Below, piece by piece: positions 1-7,677 of a stretch of 28,289 nucleotides of DNA. This stretch comes from DATGZH01 sp035297265 (GTDB taxonomy: Bacteria > Actinomycetota > Acidimicrobiia > Acidimicrobiales > RAAP-2). A program made the position numbers and the translations under genes. The notes beneath the pieces were generated by a model. It made no database searches, was not told where the DNA came from, and worked only from the letters and a program-made list of their open reading frames with translations. The stretch spans positions 1-28,289 of the forward strand of contig DATGZH010000061.1 in the NCBI GenBank assembly GCA_035297265.1, given 5' to 3'. Every line of letters begins with the position of its first letter. Positions within the stretch are counted from its first letter, which is position 1.

Positions 1-2226
1 ACGGGGAACGCCTTCCACGGCGCCGCCTGTCCGAGCGCAACGAACTGCTTCGCCGTCGCCGACTCCGGCACGATCGTCGCTACGACCAACGGCTCGACCT
101 GGAACGCGCAGACCTCCGGTACGGCCAACAACCTGGCCAGCATCTCGTGTCTGAACACCAACGACTGCTTCGTCGTCGGGGCCGCCGGCACGATTCTGGT
201 GACGACCAACGGCGGGACCAACTGGAACCCCCAGACCTCCGGCACGGGTAACGACCTGCGCATGGTGTCCTGCACCGACGCCATGCACTGCGTCGCCGTC
301 GGATCGAGTGGCACGGTGGTCGCCACCACGAACGGTGGGACCACCTGGAGTACACAGAGCGTCGGCACGACGGTCGACCTCAGTTCGGTTGCCTGCGCCA
401 GCAACACCGTCTGCGTGATCGGTTCCAAGACGATCACTCCGAACAACGGGGCACCGATCACCCCGGCTACGGCCTTCTACACGTCGAACGGCGGGGCGAC
501 CTGGGCATCCACTATCCCCGGTTCGCTCGTGCACAAGGTCAAGGCGATCTCGTGCCTTGCTTCGACGACGACGTGCTTCACGGCCTCGTCGGCCGGCCCG
601 CAGTCCGGTGCCTCCGGCGCCACGATGATCGAGAAGACGACCGACGGTTCGCACTTCAGCGTCCTGTACAGCGGTGCGGCAGGCTCAGGGTCCGGGCAGG
701 GCATCTCGTGTCCCGACGCCACGCACTGCTATGTCGCCGGCTACAGCAAGACGAACAGCTCGGGCTTCCTGCTGGCCACGAGCAACGGCGGGACCACGTG
801 GACCACGCAGACGTCGGGTACGGCCAACCAGCTCCGAGCCATCTCCTGCCCGAACGACGCGACGTGCTTCGCCGTCGGAGAGGCCGGCACGGTCTTGGCC
901 ACGACCAACAGTGGCACCACCTGGGCGGCGCAGGTCTCGGGCACGGGCAACCAGCTGTACGGCGTCTCGTGCGCCGACTCCCTGCACTGCGAGGCGGTGG
1001 GTAGCAACGCTACCGTGATCGGCACGGTCAACGGTGGGACCACCTGGACGGCCCAGACGGCGGCCGCCGGGATCACGACCAACCTCTTTGACGCATCGTG
1101 CTTCGACGCCATGCACTGCGTGGCCACCGGCGGCAAAGGGCAGATCATGACCACCACCAACGGTGGGGCCAACTGGGTGAACCATTCGGTCACCATCCCG
1201 GCGCACACGGTGTGGGACATCTGGTCGGTGTCGTGCTGGTCCGACACCGGCTGCACGGCCTCGGGCGGCACCGGCTTCGACGCCCCGGGTCACCCGGGCC
1301 TGCTCCTCACGACGACCGACGGCGGGGTCACCTGGACGGCGGCCTCGGCCCCCTCCCCCCAGCACGGGCTGCCCGGGATCTCCTGTGTGGCCGGCGGGAT
1401 CTGCTGGGCCGTGGGGTCCCTCGGGGGCATCGTGACCAACCTCGCCCCCTCCTCCAACGGCTACTGGCTGGTGGGCGACGACGGCGGGACCTTCGGGTTC
1501 GGTGACGCCAACTTCTTCGGGTCGCTGCCGGGTCTCGGCATCCACGTGAGCAACATCGTGGGCATCGCCGGCACCGCCGACAACCAGGGCTACTGGATGG
1601 TGGGCGACGACGGTGGGGCCTTCGGGTTCGGTGACGCCGGCTTCTTCGGATCGCTGCCGGGACTCGGGATCCACGTGACCAACATCGTGGGGATCGCTCC
1701 CACGCCCGACGGCAAGGGCTACTGGCTGGTGGGCAACGACGGCGGGGTCTTCGGCTTCGGCTCGGCCCGCTACTACGGCTCCCTCCCGGCGCTCGGCATC
1801 CACGTGAGCAACATCGTGGGCATCGCCCCGACGCCGACGGGCAAGGGCTACTGGCTGGTGGGCAAGGACGGCGGGGTCTTCGGCTTCGGTGACGCCGGCT
1901 TCTTCGGCTCAGAGGGCGGCAAGACCCTCGCCCAGCCCATGGTCTCGATCGCCCCCACCACCGACGGCCAGGGCTACTGGACGGCCGCGGCCGACGGCGG
2001 GAACTTCGCCTTCGGTGACGCCATGTTCCAGGGCTCGGTGCCCGGGGCGGGCGTCCACGTGACCAACGTCGTCGGGATGGCCGGCGTCGTCCAGGGCCAG
2101 GGCTACTGGATGGCCGGCGACGACGGTGGCGTCTACGCCTTCGGCGTGGCCTCCTACTTCGGCTCGGTGCCCGGTCTCGGCATCCACATCTCCAACGTGA
2201 CCGGCATCGCCGCCACCTCCTCCTAG
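1..2226 (+). CDS. Secreted Ycf48-like / GYW-repeat protein, 5' end missing
   Basis: The frame is open from base 1 to the TAG at 2224-2226, so the start and any signal peptide lie upstream; at least 741 residues are present. The first ~480 residues are tandem propeller-type repeats of about 40-45 residues, each with a TTNGGTTW-like turn and an ISC-x5-C-x-AVG motif, resembling Ycf48/BNR-like beta-propellers. The regularly paired cysteines suggest one disulfide per blade and therefore an extracytoplasmic location. From 1456 the protein changes to six GYW repeats. No catalytic motif is visible. A surface or cell-wall binding/adhesion role is inference from the architecture only. A hairpin follows the stop, and the next gene is convergent. 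Confidence 0.85.
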   Translation, partial: TGNAFHGAACPSATNCFAVADSGTIVATTNGSTWNAQTSGTANNLASISCLNTNDCFVVGAAGTILVTTNGGTNWNPQTSGTGNDLRMVSCTDAMHCVAVGSSGTVVATTNGGTTWSTQSVGTTVDLSSVACASNTVCVIGSKTITPNNGAPITPATAFYTSNGGATWASTIPGSLVHKVKAISCLASTTTCFTASSAGPQSGASGATMIEKTTDGSHFSVLYSGAAGSGSGQGISCPDATHCYVAGYSKTNSSGFLLATSNGGTTWTTQTSGTANQLRAISCPNDATCFAVGEAGTVLATTNSGTTWAAQVSGTGNQLYGVSCADSLHCEAVGSNATVIGTVNGGTTWTAQTAAAGITTNLFDASCFDAMHCVATGGKGQIMTTTNGGANWVNHSVTIPAHTVWDIWSVSCWSDTGCTASGGTGFDAPGHPGLLLTTTDGGVTWTAASAPSPQHGLPGISCVAGGICWAVGSLGGIVTNLAPSSNGYWLVGDDGGTFGFGDANFFGSLPGLGIHVSNIVGIAGTADNQGYWMVGDDGGAFGFGDAGFFGSLPGLGIHVTNIVGIAPTPDGKGYWLVGNDGGVFGFGSARYYGSLPALGIHVSNIVGIAPTPTGKGYWLVGKDGGVFGFGDAGFFGSEGGKTLAQPMVSIAPTTDGQGYWTAAADGGNFAFGDAMFQGSVPGAGVHVTNVVGMAGVVQGQGYWMAGDDGGVYAFGVASYFGSVPGLGIHISNVTGIAATSS
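1456..2223 (+). repeat. Six ~43-residue GYW repeats in the protein C-terminus
   Basis: Six in-frame copies of about 43 residues follow the pattern GYW-(L/M)-VG-x-DGG-x-F-x-FGDA-x-FFGS-(L/V)-PG-x-G-(I/V)-HV-x-NIVGIA. Copies 1-3 are nearly identical; copy 4 has lost the PGLGIHV segment, and copies 5-6 have diverged. The protein ends right after copy 6. The pattern suggests expansion by tandem duplication; the repeats are coding and are not a CRISPR or other DNA array. Confidence 0.85.
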
Positions 2227-2249
2227 CCCGCACCCCGGCGGGGGCGGGC
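2226..2249. terminator. GC-rich hairpin between convergent genes
   Basis: Bases 2226-2231 pair with 2244-2249 and, after one bulged A, 2233-2236 pair with 2240-2243, leaving a 3-base loop. The hairpin starts at the last base of the upstream stop codon and lies between that gene and the convergent regulator gene ending at 2300. There is no T-tract on either side, so intrinsic termination is plausible but not certain. Confidence 0.45.
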
Positions 2250-2299
2250 CAGGTGGGAGGGGCCCACCGTCGCCGTCTTGGCTCAGGCCGCGGCAATCC

Positions 2300-3550
2300 T
2301 CACGGCACGGGTTCGAAGACGTCCCCGCACATCGAGGCGTCGTAAGCCGGCAGCGCCTGGAGCTGCGGGCGGAGCCAGGCGCTGCGGAGCGCCCGCAGGA
2401 GCCCCTGGACCTCGGGGCTGTGGAGGGCGGCCCGCCGGACGACGAGGTCGTAGCGCTCGGTCGCCATGGGGACGAAGGTCAGTTCGTAGGCGAGGGCGGC
2501 CGGCTCGCTCACGATGCCGACGTCACCGAGGCCGGCGGCCAGGGCCGACGCGACCTGCAGGTGGCCGGTGGCGGCCGTCTCGTAGCCGGCCAGGTCCCGC
2601 GCCTTGACCTGCAGGCGCCGCCGCTCCTCTTCGAGCAGCTGACGGGCCTCGGAGCCGGGCTCGCGGTTCACGAGCCGCAGCCCCAGGTTGGCCACCCCGG
2701 CCAGGTCATGAACCTTGTGCGGCACCTGCGGCCGGATGGCGAGGCCCTCGCGCCACCGGGCGAAGCCCACGGCCACGGCGTCGAGCTCGGCCAGGCTTGA
2801 GCCCCATTCCCGGGCCTCCCGGCCGGCGTCCTCGTTCTCGTCCGGGTCGACGTGATGGACGCCGGCGACATGCACGAGACCGTCGCGCAGCAACTCGAGA
2901 GCCCGCCCGCTCCCACATGGCCACCAGAGGAGGTCGACGGGCGTGTCGAGCCGGCCCAACGGCACGGCGAGCAGCGGCAACGCGGGGTCGCAGCCGGCGA
3001 TCACCACCGTCGGCGACAACGGCGCGATCTGCCGTGTCGCCACCCTCTGCGAGTCCCGACGTCCAGACTTCGGGTCGGCCGCTGAGTCGTCACCGGGGCG
3101 CTTCCCGGTCCTCGACGCCCGGGCGTCCTCGACCACGGCGGAGGCGGGGCGGAAGCCGAAGTCGGCGGCCGCGTGGTGGGCCAGGGGGAAGGCGATGGCC
3201 CGACCGAGCACCGAGGCGAGCGCCACCCTCGTCCCCTGCCCCGAAGACAACGGGACCTCGTCGACCGCCACCGCTTCGACGGGCGGCAGCGGCACCGTGC
3301 CGCCGAACAACTCTTCGACGGAGGCCCCGAGAGCCCGGGCGATGTTCAGCGCGACCTTGAGCGAGGGGGCCCAACGTCCGGATTCGACACCGGCGATCGC
3401 CTGTCGGCTGACCCCGCTGGCCTGGGCCAACTGCTCCTGGGAAAGGGCACGGGCCAGTCGCGTGAGCCGCAAGCGGCTCCCGGTGTCCGCCAAGTCGGAT
3501 CCGTCGTGAGGGTTCGGTCTACTGAGCGCGCTTTCCATCCTGCGGCTCAT
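2300..3550 (-). CDS. XRE-family regulator with C-terminal molybdate-binding-like (PBP) domain
   Basis: This 416-residue protein has an HTH_3/XRE domain at about residues 25-80 (LSQEQLAQASGVSRQAIAGV, then LFGG) and a C-terminal periplasmic-binding-like domain from about residue 181 to 400 of the COG1910 type: it begins VVIAGCDPAL, carries an HVAGVHHVDP segment and NREPGSEARQLL, and ends with AAGLGDVGIVSEPAA and MATERYDLVV. Proteins of this architecture are regarded as cytoplasmic oxyanion-sensing transcription factors. Its ATG at 3548-3550 overlaps the stop of the transporter ATPase gene (ATGA), so it is the last, translationally coupled gene of the wtp-like operon. It probably senses molybdate or tungstate and regulates the 6656-6837 divergent region; that target is inference. 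An alternative ATG at residue 5 exists. Confidence 0.85.
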   Translation of the reverse strand: MSRRMESALSRPNPHDGSDLADTGSRLRLTRLARALSQEQLAQASGVSRQAIAGVESGRWAPSLKVALNIARALGASVEELFGGTVPLPPVEAVAVDEVPLSSGQGTRVALASVLGRAIAFPLAHHAAADFGFRPASAVVEDARASRTGKRPGDDSAADPKSGRRDSQRVATRQIAPLSPTVVIAGCDPALPLLAVPLGRLDTPVDLLWWPCGSGRALELLRDGLVHVAGVHHVDPDENEDAGREAREWGSSLAELDAVAVGFARWREGLAIRPQVPHKVHDLAGVANLGLRLVNREPGSEARQLLEEERRRLQVKARDLAGYETAATGHLQVASALAAGLGDVGIVSEPAALAYELTFVPMATERYDLVVRRAALHSPEVQGLLRALRSAWLRPQLQALPAYDASMCGDVFEPVP

Positions 3551-4641
3551 CCTTCCTTCGGCACGTGGGGAGGATCAAGCACGGTGATCGTGATGCTTCG
3601 ACCGACCTCGCCGACCCGACCGACATCGGCCATTGCCGGACCCGGGCCACCAGCGTCGAGACCCGGCTCGCCGGACGATCCGGGCATGGCGCAGACGATC
3701 CGGTCGGCGGTGTTCACGATCACCTCGGCTTCGAACCCCACGCCACTCGGACGTAACGCACTCACGATGCCCGAGAGCACCATGCCGTGCTCCGGATGGG
3801 CGCCGAGTCGGATCCGTTGAGGGTGGATGCAGACGAGGCCGTCCCGGCCCGGCAGCGTCGTCGGGACGAACCCCCGGTAGCCGACGAGTTCGGCCACCCT
3901 CCGAGTTGCGGGTGCCGCGACGACGTCGTGTGCCTCGCCGACCTGGAGCAGACGTCCGTCGTCCATGATGCCCAGCCGGTGGGCGAAGGCCTGGGCCTCG
4001 GGGAGGTCGTGGGTCACGAGCACGACAGGGGCCCGGCGTGCGGCCGCACGGTCGTGCACACTCTGGTTGACCCGCGACCGGATCGCCGCGTCGAGTCCGT
4101 TGAACGGCTCGTCGAGCAGCAGGACCTCGAAACGGCTCAAGAGCACCCGGGCGACGGCCACACGCTGGCATTGGCCCCCTGAGAGCGCGACGGGCAGCGC
4201 CTGGCGGTGGCGGTCGAGGCCGAGCTCCTCGAGCAACGCCCTTCCCTCGCCCCCGATAGGTCCACCCGACCCGTAGGCCGCGTTCTCCTCAACGGTCAGA
4301 TGAGGGAAAAGCCCAGCTGGTTGACGCAAAAGACCGACCCGGCGTTCGGCGAGGGGTACGGCCTGACGAGGTGGCGACGTACTCGTGAGGACGCGTCCGT
4401 TCAGTCGGATCAGTCCGCGATCGGGGCGGAGGAGGCCGGCCACGAGCTCGAGCAGCGTGGTCTTCCCGGCTCCCGACGGCCCGAAGAGCGCCAGGCGATG
4501 GCCGGGGTCGACCATGAAGGCCGCGGACACGAGCGAGGGCCGCCGTGCCACTTCCACGTCGACCAGCAGACCCTCGGTCTCGAGGCCTTTGTCTGGCTGC
4601 GCCTCCGCTATCGCTGTTCGATCGAACGTGGTCGAGCTCAA
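3547..4641 (-). CDS. wtpC: Molybdate/tungstate ABC transporter ATP-binding protein (WtpC-like)
   Basis: A 364-residue ATPase is obtained from the TTG at 4639-4641, which overlaps the permease stop as TTGA; a frame with an ATG at 4728 would extend 29 poorly conserved residues into the permease gene. Walker A is GPSGAGKTT (about 54-62), the Q-loop is LLRQPAGLFPHLTVEENA, the ABC signature LSGGQCQRVAVAR is at 153-165, Walker B VLLLDEP is at 173-179 and the H-loop is VTHD (His about 211). The C-terminal ~100 residues look like a TOBE-type domain (HPQRIRLG, then a variable tail), as in ModC/WtpC-type importers, where it can bind oxyanion or dock to the partner. It is the energizing subunit of the importer encoded just upstream. 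Confidence 0.9.
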   Translation of the reverse strand: MSSTTFDRTAIAEAQPDKGLETEGLLVDVEVARRPSLVSAAFMVDPGHRLALFGPSGAGKTTLLELVAGLLRPDRGLIRLNGRVLTSTSPPRQAVPLAERRVGLLRQPAGLFPHLTVEENAAYGSGGPIGGEGRALLEELGLDRHRQALPVALSGGQCQRVAVARVLLSRFEVLLLDEPFNGLDAAIRSRVNQSVHDRAAARRAPVVLVTHDLPEAQAFAHRLGIMDDGRLLQVGEAHDVVAAPATRRVAELVGYRGFVPTTLPGRDGLVCIHPQRIRLGAHPEHGMVLSGIVSALRPSGVGFEAEVIVNTADRIVCAMPGSSGEPGLDAGGPGPAMADVGRVGEVGRSITITVLDPPHVPKEG

Positions 4642-5561
4642 GCCAGGCTCGCCTGGTCGGGGAGCGGCACGTTGAGGGTACGGACTCTCGACGTTCCGGT
4701 GACCTTGGCGCGAGCACGGGCGCTCCACAGGTAGGCCAGCACCGGAAGGGGCAGCGCCACGATGAGCAGCAGGAAGGCGTAGGGCAACGCCGCCCCGACT
4801 CCTTGCTCCTGCAGCGTGACCCAGATGGCCATGGGCAAACCGTACGGGTGATAGGCGATGATGACAACAGCGCCGAACGCGCCCATCGCCCTCGCCCAGG
4901 CGATGGCGAGGGCCAATGCCAGGCCTGGGGCGGCCATCGGCAGGGTGATCCGACGGAACACCCTCGGCCAGCTGTCACCCAGGAGCGCGGCGTTCTCCTC
5001 CAACTGTGGGTCGACGGACGAGAAGGCCGCTTGTGCCCCCAGGATGTAATAGGGCGCCGACTCATAAATCAGCGCGATCACCAGGGCAAAGAAGGTGTTC
5101 GTCGCGGTGAGGTGGAGGTGGTTCAGGAACCCGCCGATGGGGGTCGATGGGCCCATGAAGTAGATGAGCAGCAGCCCGATGACGAGCGGTGGCATCAGGA
5201 GCGGGATCAGTAACCCGACCTCGATCACGCGGGCGAACGGCAGCCGTCCCTGAGCGAGCAGCCAGGCCAGCGGTGTCCCGAGAAGCACGATCGCCGTGAG
5301 CGCCACCATGGCCGCTTCGAGAGACGTCCACATCGGCGAGAGCCCGCCTGGTGCACCAAGCGTCTGTCGGATGGCATGCCCGGAGAGATGGGCAAAGAGG
5401 GCGCCCAGCGGGCCGAGCAGCATCAGCCAGATGAAGACGGCCGCACCGATCACGATCACGCTGGAAACGATGCCGAGCCGAAAGGCGCCCGGGGGACGGG
5501 TGCTTCGGGCCGATGAGTGCGGGCGACGGAAACTGAAGAGGGGCTCATCCAGCCGATTCAC
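4638..5561 (-). CDS. wtpB: Molybdate/tungstate ABC transporter permease (WtpB-like)
   Basis: A 307-residue binding-protein-dependent permease has about six membrane segments (IVSSVIVIGAAVFIWLMLL; AMVALTAIVLLGTPLAWLL; GLLIPLLMPPLVIGLLLIYF; FFALVIALIYESAPYYILG; LALALAIAWARAMGAFGAVV; LPYAFLLLIVALPLPVLAYL). The cytoplasmic EAA-type coupling loop reads ENAALLGDSWPRVFRRITLP. I chose GTG 5561 because an AGAGAGG ribosome-binding site lies 6 bases upstream; GTG 5594, 11 codons earlier, is possible but has no such site. The gene sits just after the binding-protein gene (stop at 5603) and overlaps the ATPase start. The ModB/WtpB/CysT family is clear; molybdate/tungstate specificity rests on the WtpA-like neighbour. 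Confidence 0.88.
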   Translation of the reverse strand: MNRLDEPLFSFRRPHSSARSTRPPGAFRLGIVSSVIVIGAAVFIWLMLLGPLGALFAHLSGHAIRQTLGAPGGLSPMWTSLEAAMVALTAIVLLGTPLAWLLAQGRLPFARVIEVGLLIPLLMPPLVIGLLLIYFMGPSTPIGGFLNHLHLTATNTFFALVIALIYESAPYYILGAQAAFSSVDPQLEENAALLGDSWPRVFRRITLPMAAPGLALALAIAWARAMGAFGAVVIIAYHPYGLPMAIWVTLQEQGVGAALPYAFLLLIVALPLPVLAYLWSARARAKVTGTSRVRTLNVPLPDQASLA

Positions 5562-5602
5562 GTCGATCCTCTCTCTCCCCAAGGACACAGCCACGCGGTC
5601 TG

Positions 5603-6655
5603 TTAGTGGGGTAACTCCTTTTTGATGACTGCGGGAACGCTGGAAGCACTACCGGTCAACTTCACGGGGAGCAGCGTGTAGCCGTTCTTCTGGTAAAGTG
5701 CCCGGCCCTGCGGCGACAGGACGAAGGCGACGAATGCCTGATCGGCCTGTAGGTCGCTCCCCGTCGGCGCTCCCGGTCCACCGATAGTCGTGATCGTGAG
5801 AACGAGCGCGCCACCCTCGACCTTCATCCCATTGGCCAGGGTGAGCGTGGCCTTCTTGTAGGCCGACGCATCGGAGGGACTCCCGAGGTTGATCGAGGCC
5901 GGAAGGGTAACGAAGGGGAGGTGCTGCTGGATGGCCTGGGATCGGTACGCGCTGGCTGCGTCGAGCTGTCCTGCCTCGAGATGCGCCAGGAGAGAGGTCT
6001 CGGCATAGATCTGAGGGCTCGCGCCGACCGCGTCACTACCGAGGATCGAATTCACGGTACTGACGGGTACGCCCAATTTCTGCTCGGCCAGCGTCAGCAT
6101 GAGGACGAAGGCGCGACCTTGGGGATCGGTGTTGGGGTCGGTGCGTCCGAGACGGAACCCGGACTTCGCCATGAGTGGGAACAGCTTGGTGATCGGCTCG
6201 TTGCCCTTAGCGATGGCCTTGAAGGTCGCGGCGTAGGGCCCCGATGGGTTGTAGGCGACGACGATCGGACTTGCGGCGAAGGAGGCGTACCACGTCGTGT
6301 ACTTCGGTATCAGCGGCTTGATCGGCGCGGCGCCGACGCTCTCGAACACGCCCGGCTGAATCGTCCCCGCGATGATCTCCTGGGTGATGGCCAACGACTC
6401 TGCTCCTCGGCCGGTGTACGAGTAGCCGGTGGCGTGCTCGAACCCCGGTCCGACCGTCTGCTCGTTCACGGTCAGCAAGGAGCCGGCGTAGGCGACGTTG
6501 GCGGTGCCAGACTGCGGCGCGTGCGTCGTCGGGGTGGACGTGGCCAGAGCAGGCGATGCCGACGCCACGACGATCGACGTGACGGCGGCTGCGCAGGCGA
6601 GGAATCGACTACCGAGGACGGCGGCTGGGCGTCGCTGCGGGTGCGGAGTCGTCAT
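5603..6655 (-). CDS. wtpA: Molybdate/tungstate-binding protein (WtpA-like), secreted
   Basis: A 350-residue protein with a cleavable signal peptide (hydrophobic ACAAAVTSIVVASASPALA, cut likely near residue 38; no lipobox cysteine). Mature-protein motifs match the WtpA branch of oxyanion-binding proteins: YAGSL near the N-terminus, LIPKYTTWYASFAASPIVVAY, the signature GRTDPNTDPQGRAFV, and an LEAGQLDAASAYRSQAIQQH segment. In the described archaeal WtpA, tungstate or molybdate is held with the help of an Asp and a Glu side chain, and Asp/Glu candidates lie in the last two segments. I start at ATG 6655 because a promoter (6664-6693) lies immediately upstream; an earlier ATG at 6700 would precede the -35 box. 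It is the first gene of the importer-regulator operon. Confidence 0.9.
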   Translation of the reverse strand: MTTPHPQRRPAAVLGSRFLACAAAVTSIVVASASPALATSTPTTHAPQSGTANVAYAGSLLTVNEQTVGPGFEHATGYSYTGRGAESLAITQEIIAGTIQPGVFESVGAAPIKPLIPKYTTWYASFAASPIVVAYNPSGPYAATFKAIAKGNEPITKLFPLMAKSGFRLGRTDPNTDPQGRAFVLMLTLAEQKLGVPVSTVNSILGSDAVGASPQIYAETSLLAHLEAGQLDAASAYRSQAIQQHLPFVTLPASINLGSPSDASAYKKATLTLANGMKVEGGALVLTITTIGGPGAPTGSDLQADQAFVAFVLSPQGRALYQKNGYTLLPVKLTGSASSVPAVIKKELPH

Positions 6656-6663
6656 GGTGGGGC

Positions 6664-6693
6664 ATGTTTGCAACGCTGGCCCCGAGGTGTCAA
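6664..6693 (-). promoter_or_regulatory. Near-leaderless promoter of the wtpA operon
   Basis: On the minus strand a perfect TTGACA (6688-6693) is followed after 18 bases by AAACAT (6664-6669). The -10 match is 3 of 6 but keeps the conserved second A and last T. Only 8 bases separate the -10 box from the wtpA ATG at 6655, so transcription would begin at or next to the start codon, giving a leaderless mRNA. No Shine-Dalgarno sequence precedes this ATG, in agreement. Confidence 0.55.
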
Positions 6694-6743
6694 GGACCAC
6701 TTGCGCCTCAGCAGCCCCCCTTTCGCCGCAACTGCAAGCGAAC

Positions 6744-6806
6744 CTTGCCAGTCACAAGTACCGCTGTCGGTCGAACCTCGGTGACGCGGCGTTGATACCT
6801 GGCAAG
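6744..6806. promoter_or_regulatory. Divergent regulatory region with an 8-bp inverted repeat
   Basis: The roughly 180-base space between the wtpA and mosB-like starts contains CTTGCCAG (6744-6751) and its exact reverse complement CTGGCAAG (6799-6806), 47 bases apart. These may be two half-sites for a looping or dimeric regulator, with the XRE-PBP protein of the same operon as obvious candidate. An 8-bp inverted repeat can occur by chance, so this is weak. Confidence 0.25.
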
Positions 6807-6823
6807 CCCAGGCCGGTGGTCGC

Positions 6824-6838
6824 TAGCCTTGGCGCTCG
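6824..6838 (+). promoter_or_regulatory. Possible -10 box and leaderless start of the mosB-mosA operon
   Basis: TAGCCT (6824-6829, TANNNT type) lies 8 bases before the GTG at 6838, the same spacing as seen for wtpA on the other strand. No good -35 box is present at 17-18 bases upstream and there is no Shine-Dalgarno sequence. The spacing favours GTG 6838 over the in-frame TTG at 6829 as start. Confidence 0.35.
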
Positions 6839-7677
6839 TGCCGACCGGAGCCATTGGTGCCGACGAGGGTCCTCGGCTCGCTGAACGCCTCCTGAGGGGG
6901 TCCCTGACCGACCGGCGGCTCCAGGCCGAGACGGACATCGGATTGGAGACCCGGCTGCTGCCGGAGGCCGACGTGCTGAAGATCGGTGGCCAGAGCATCA
7001 TCGACCGGGGTGGCCGGGCCCTGTTCCCCCTCCTCGAGGAGATCGAGGCCTTGCTCGTCGACTATCGGCTGATCATCGGAACGGGCGCCGGTACCCGGGC
7101 CCGCCACGCCTACAGCGTGGGTGTCGACCTCGGCCTTCCGACCGGCGTGCTCACCACACTCGGCACCGGCGTCGCCATGCAGAACGCCCGCATTCTGGGC
7201 TACATGCTGGCCAAGCACGGCATACCGGTGATCACTCCGATCGAGTTCGGACAGCTTCCGCTGTACATCGCCGAGCGTCACGCCGTCGTGTTCCCCGGCA
7301 TGCCGCCTTACACCTATTGGGAGCACAACCCTGACATCGGTCTGATTCCGCCCCACCGCACCGACACTGGGACGTTCCTCGTGGCCGAGGTCTACGGGGC
7401 GCGCTCGATGATCTACGTGAAGGACGAGGACGGCCTGTTCACCGACGATCCCAAGAAGAACCCGAAAGCCGAGTTCATTCCGAGGATCACGGCCTCGGAA
7501 CTCTTGAGCGACCGGTTCGATGACTTGGTCGTCGAACGGCCGGTGATCGAGTTCCTTCAGCGTGCTCGACACATTCGATCCATCCAAGTGATCAACGGCC
7601 TCAAACCCGGCAATTTGACCAAGGCCTTGGCGGGTGAGCACGTTGGCACGATCATCGAGGCCTCGGGCTCGGCATGA
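6838..7677 (+). CDS. mosB: Molybdenum storage protein subunit, MosB-like (amino-acid-kinase fold)
   Basis: A 279-residue protein (GTG start; TTG 6829 would add three residues) of the amino-acid-kinase superfamily. It has KIGGQSIIDRG, a nucleotide-binding GTGAGTRARH segment, VGVDLGLPTGVL, FPGMPPYTYWEH, IPPHRTDTGTFL, KDEDGLF-x-DDPKKN and a C-terminal GNLTKALAGEHVGTIIEAS. These follow, almost segment by segment as I recall it, the MosB (beta) subunit of the Azotobacter vinelandii molybdenum storage protein, a cytoplasmic alpha3beta3 cage that uses ATP to pack molybdate or tungstate into polyoxometalate clusters. UMP kinases share the fold but lack the long IPPHRTD region. The stop overlaps the next gene start (ATGA), implying matched synthesis of both subunits. 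Confidence 0.88.
   Translation: MPTGAIGADEGPRLAERLLRGSLTDRRLQAETDIGLETRLLPEADVLKIGGQSIIDRGGRALFPLLEEIEALLVDYRLIIGTGAGTRARHAYSVGVDLGLPTGVLTTLGTGVAMQNARILGYMLAKHGIPVITPIEFGQLPLYIAERHAVVFPGMPPYTYWEHNPDIGLIPPHRTDTGTFLVAEVYGARSMIYVKDEDGLFTDDPKKNPKAEFIPRITASELLSDRFDDLVVERPVIEFLQRARHIRSIQVINGLKPGNLTKALAGEHVGTIIEASGSA

Noticed and set aside
685..1803. Long minus-strand open frame opposite the repeat protein
   Set aside because: It is a low-complexity Gly/Arg/His/Val-rich translation of the complement of a GC-rich repeat gene, with no start context or domain.
1456..2223. Regularly spaced repeats resembling a CRISPR or tandem DNA array
   Set aside because: The period is about 129 bases, in frame, with codon-level variation; it is a protein repeat.
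6656..6760. Molybdenum-cofactor riboswitch upstream of wtpA
   Set aside because: The promoter lies 8 bases before the start codon, leaving no room for a leader RNA, and no aptamer-like pairing was seen.
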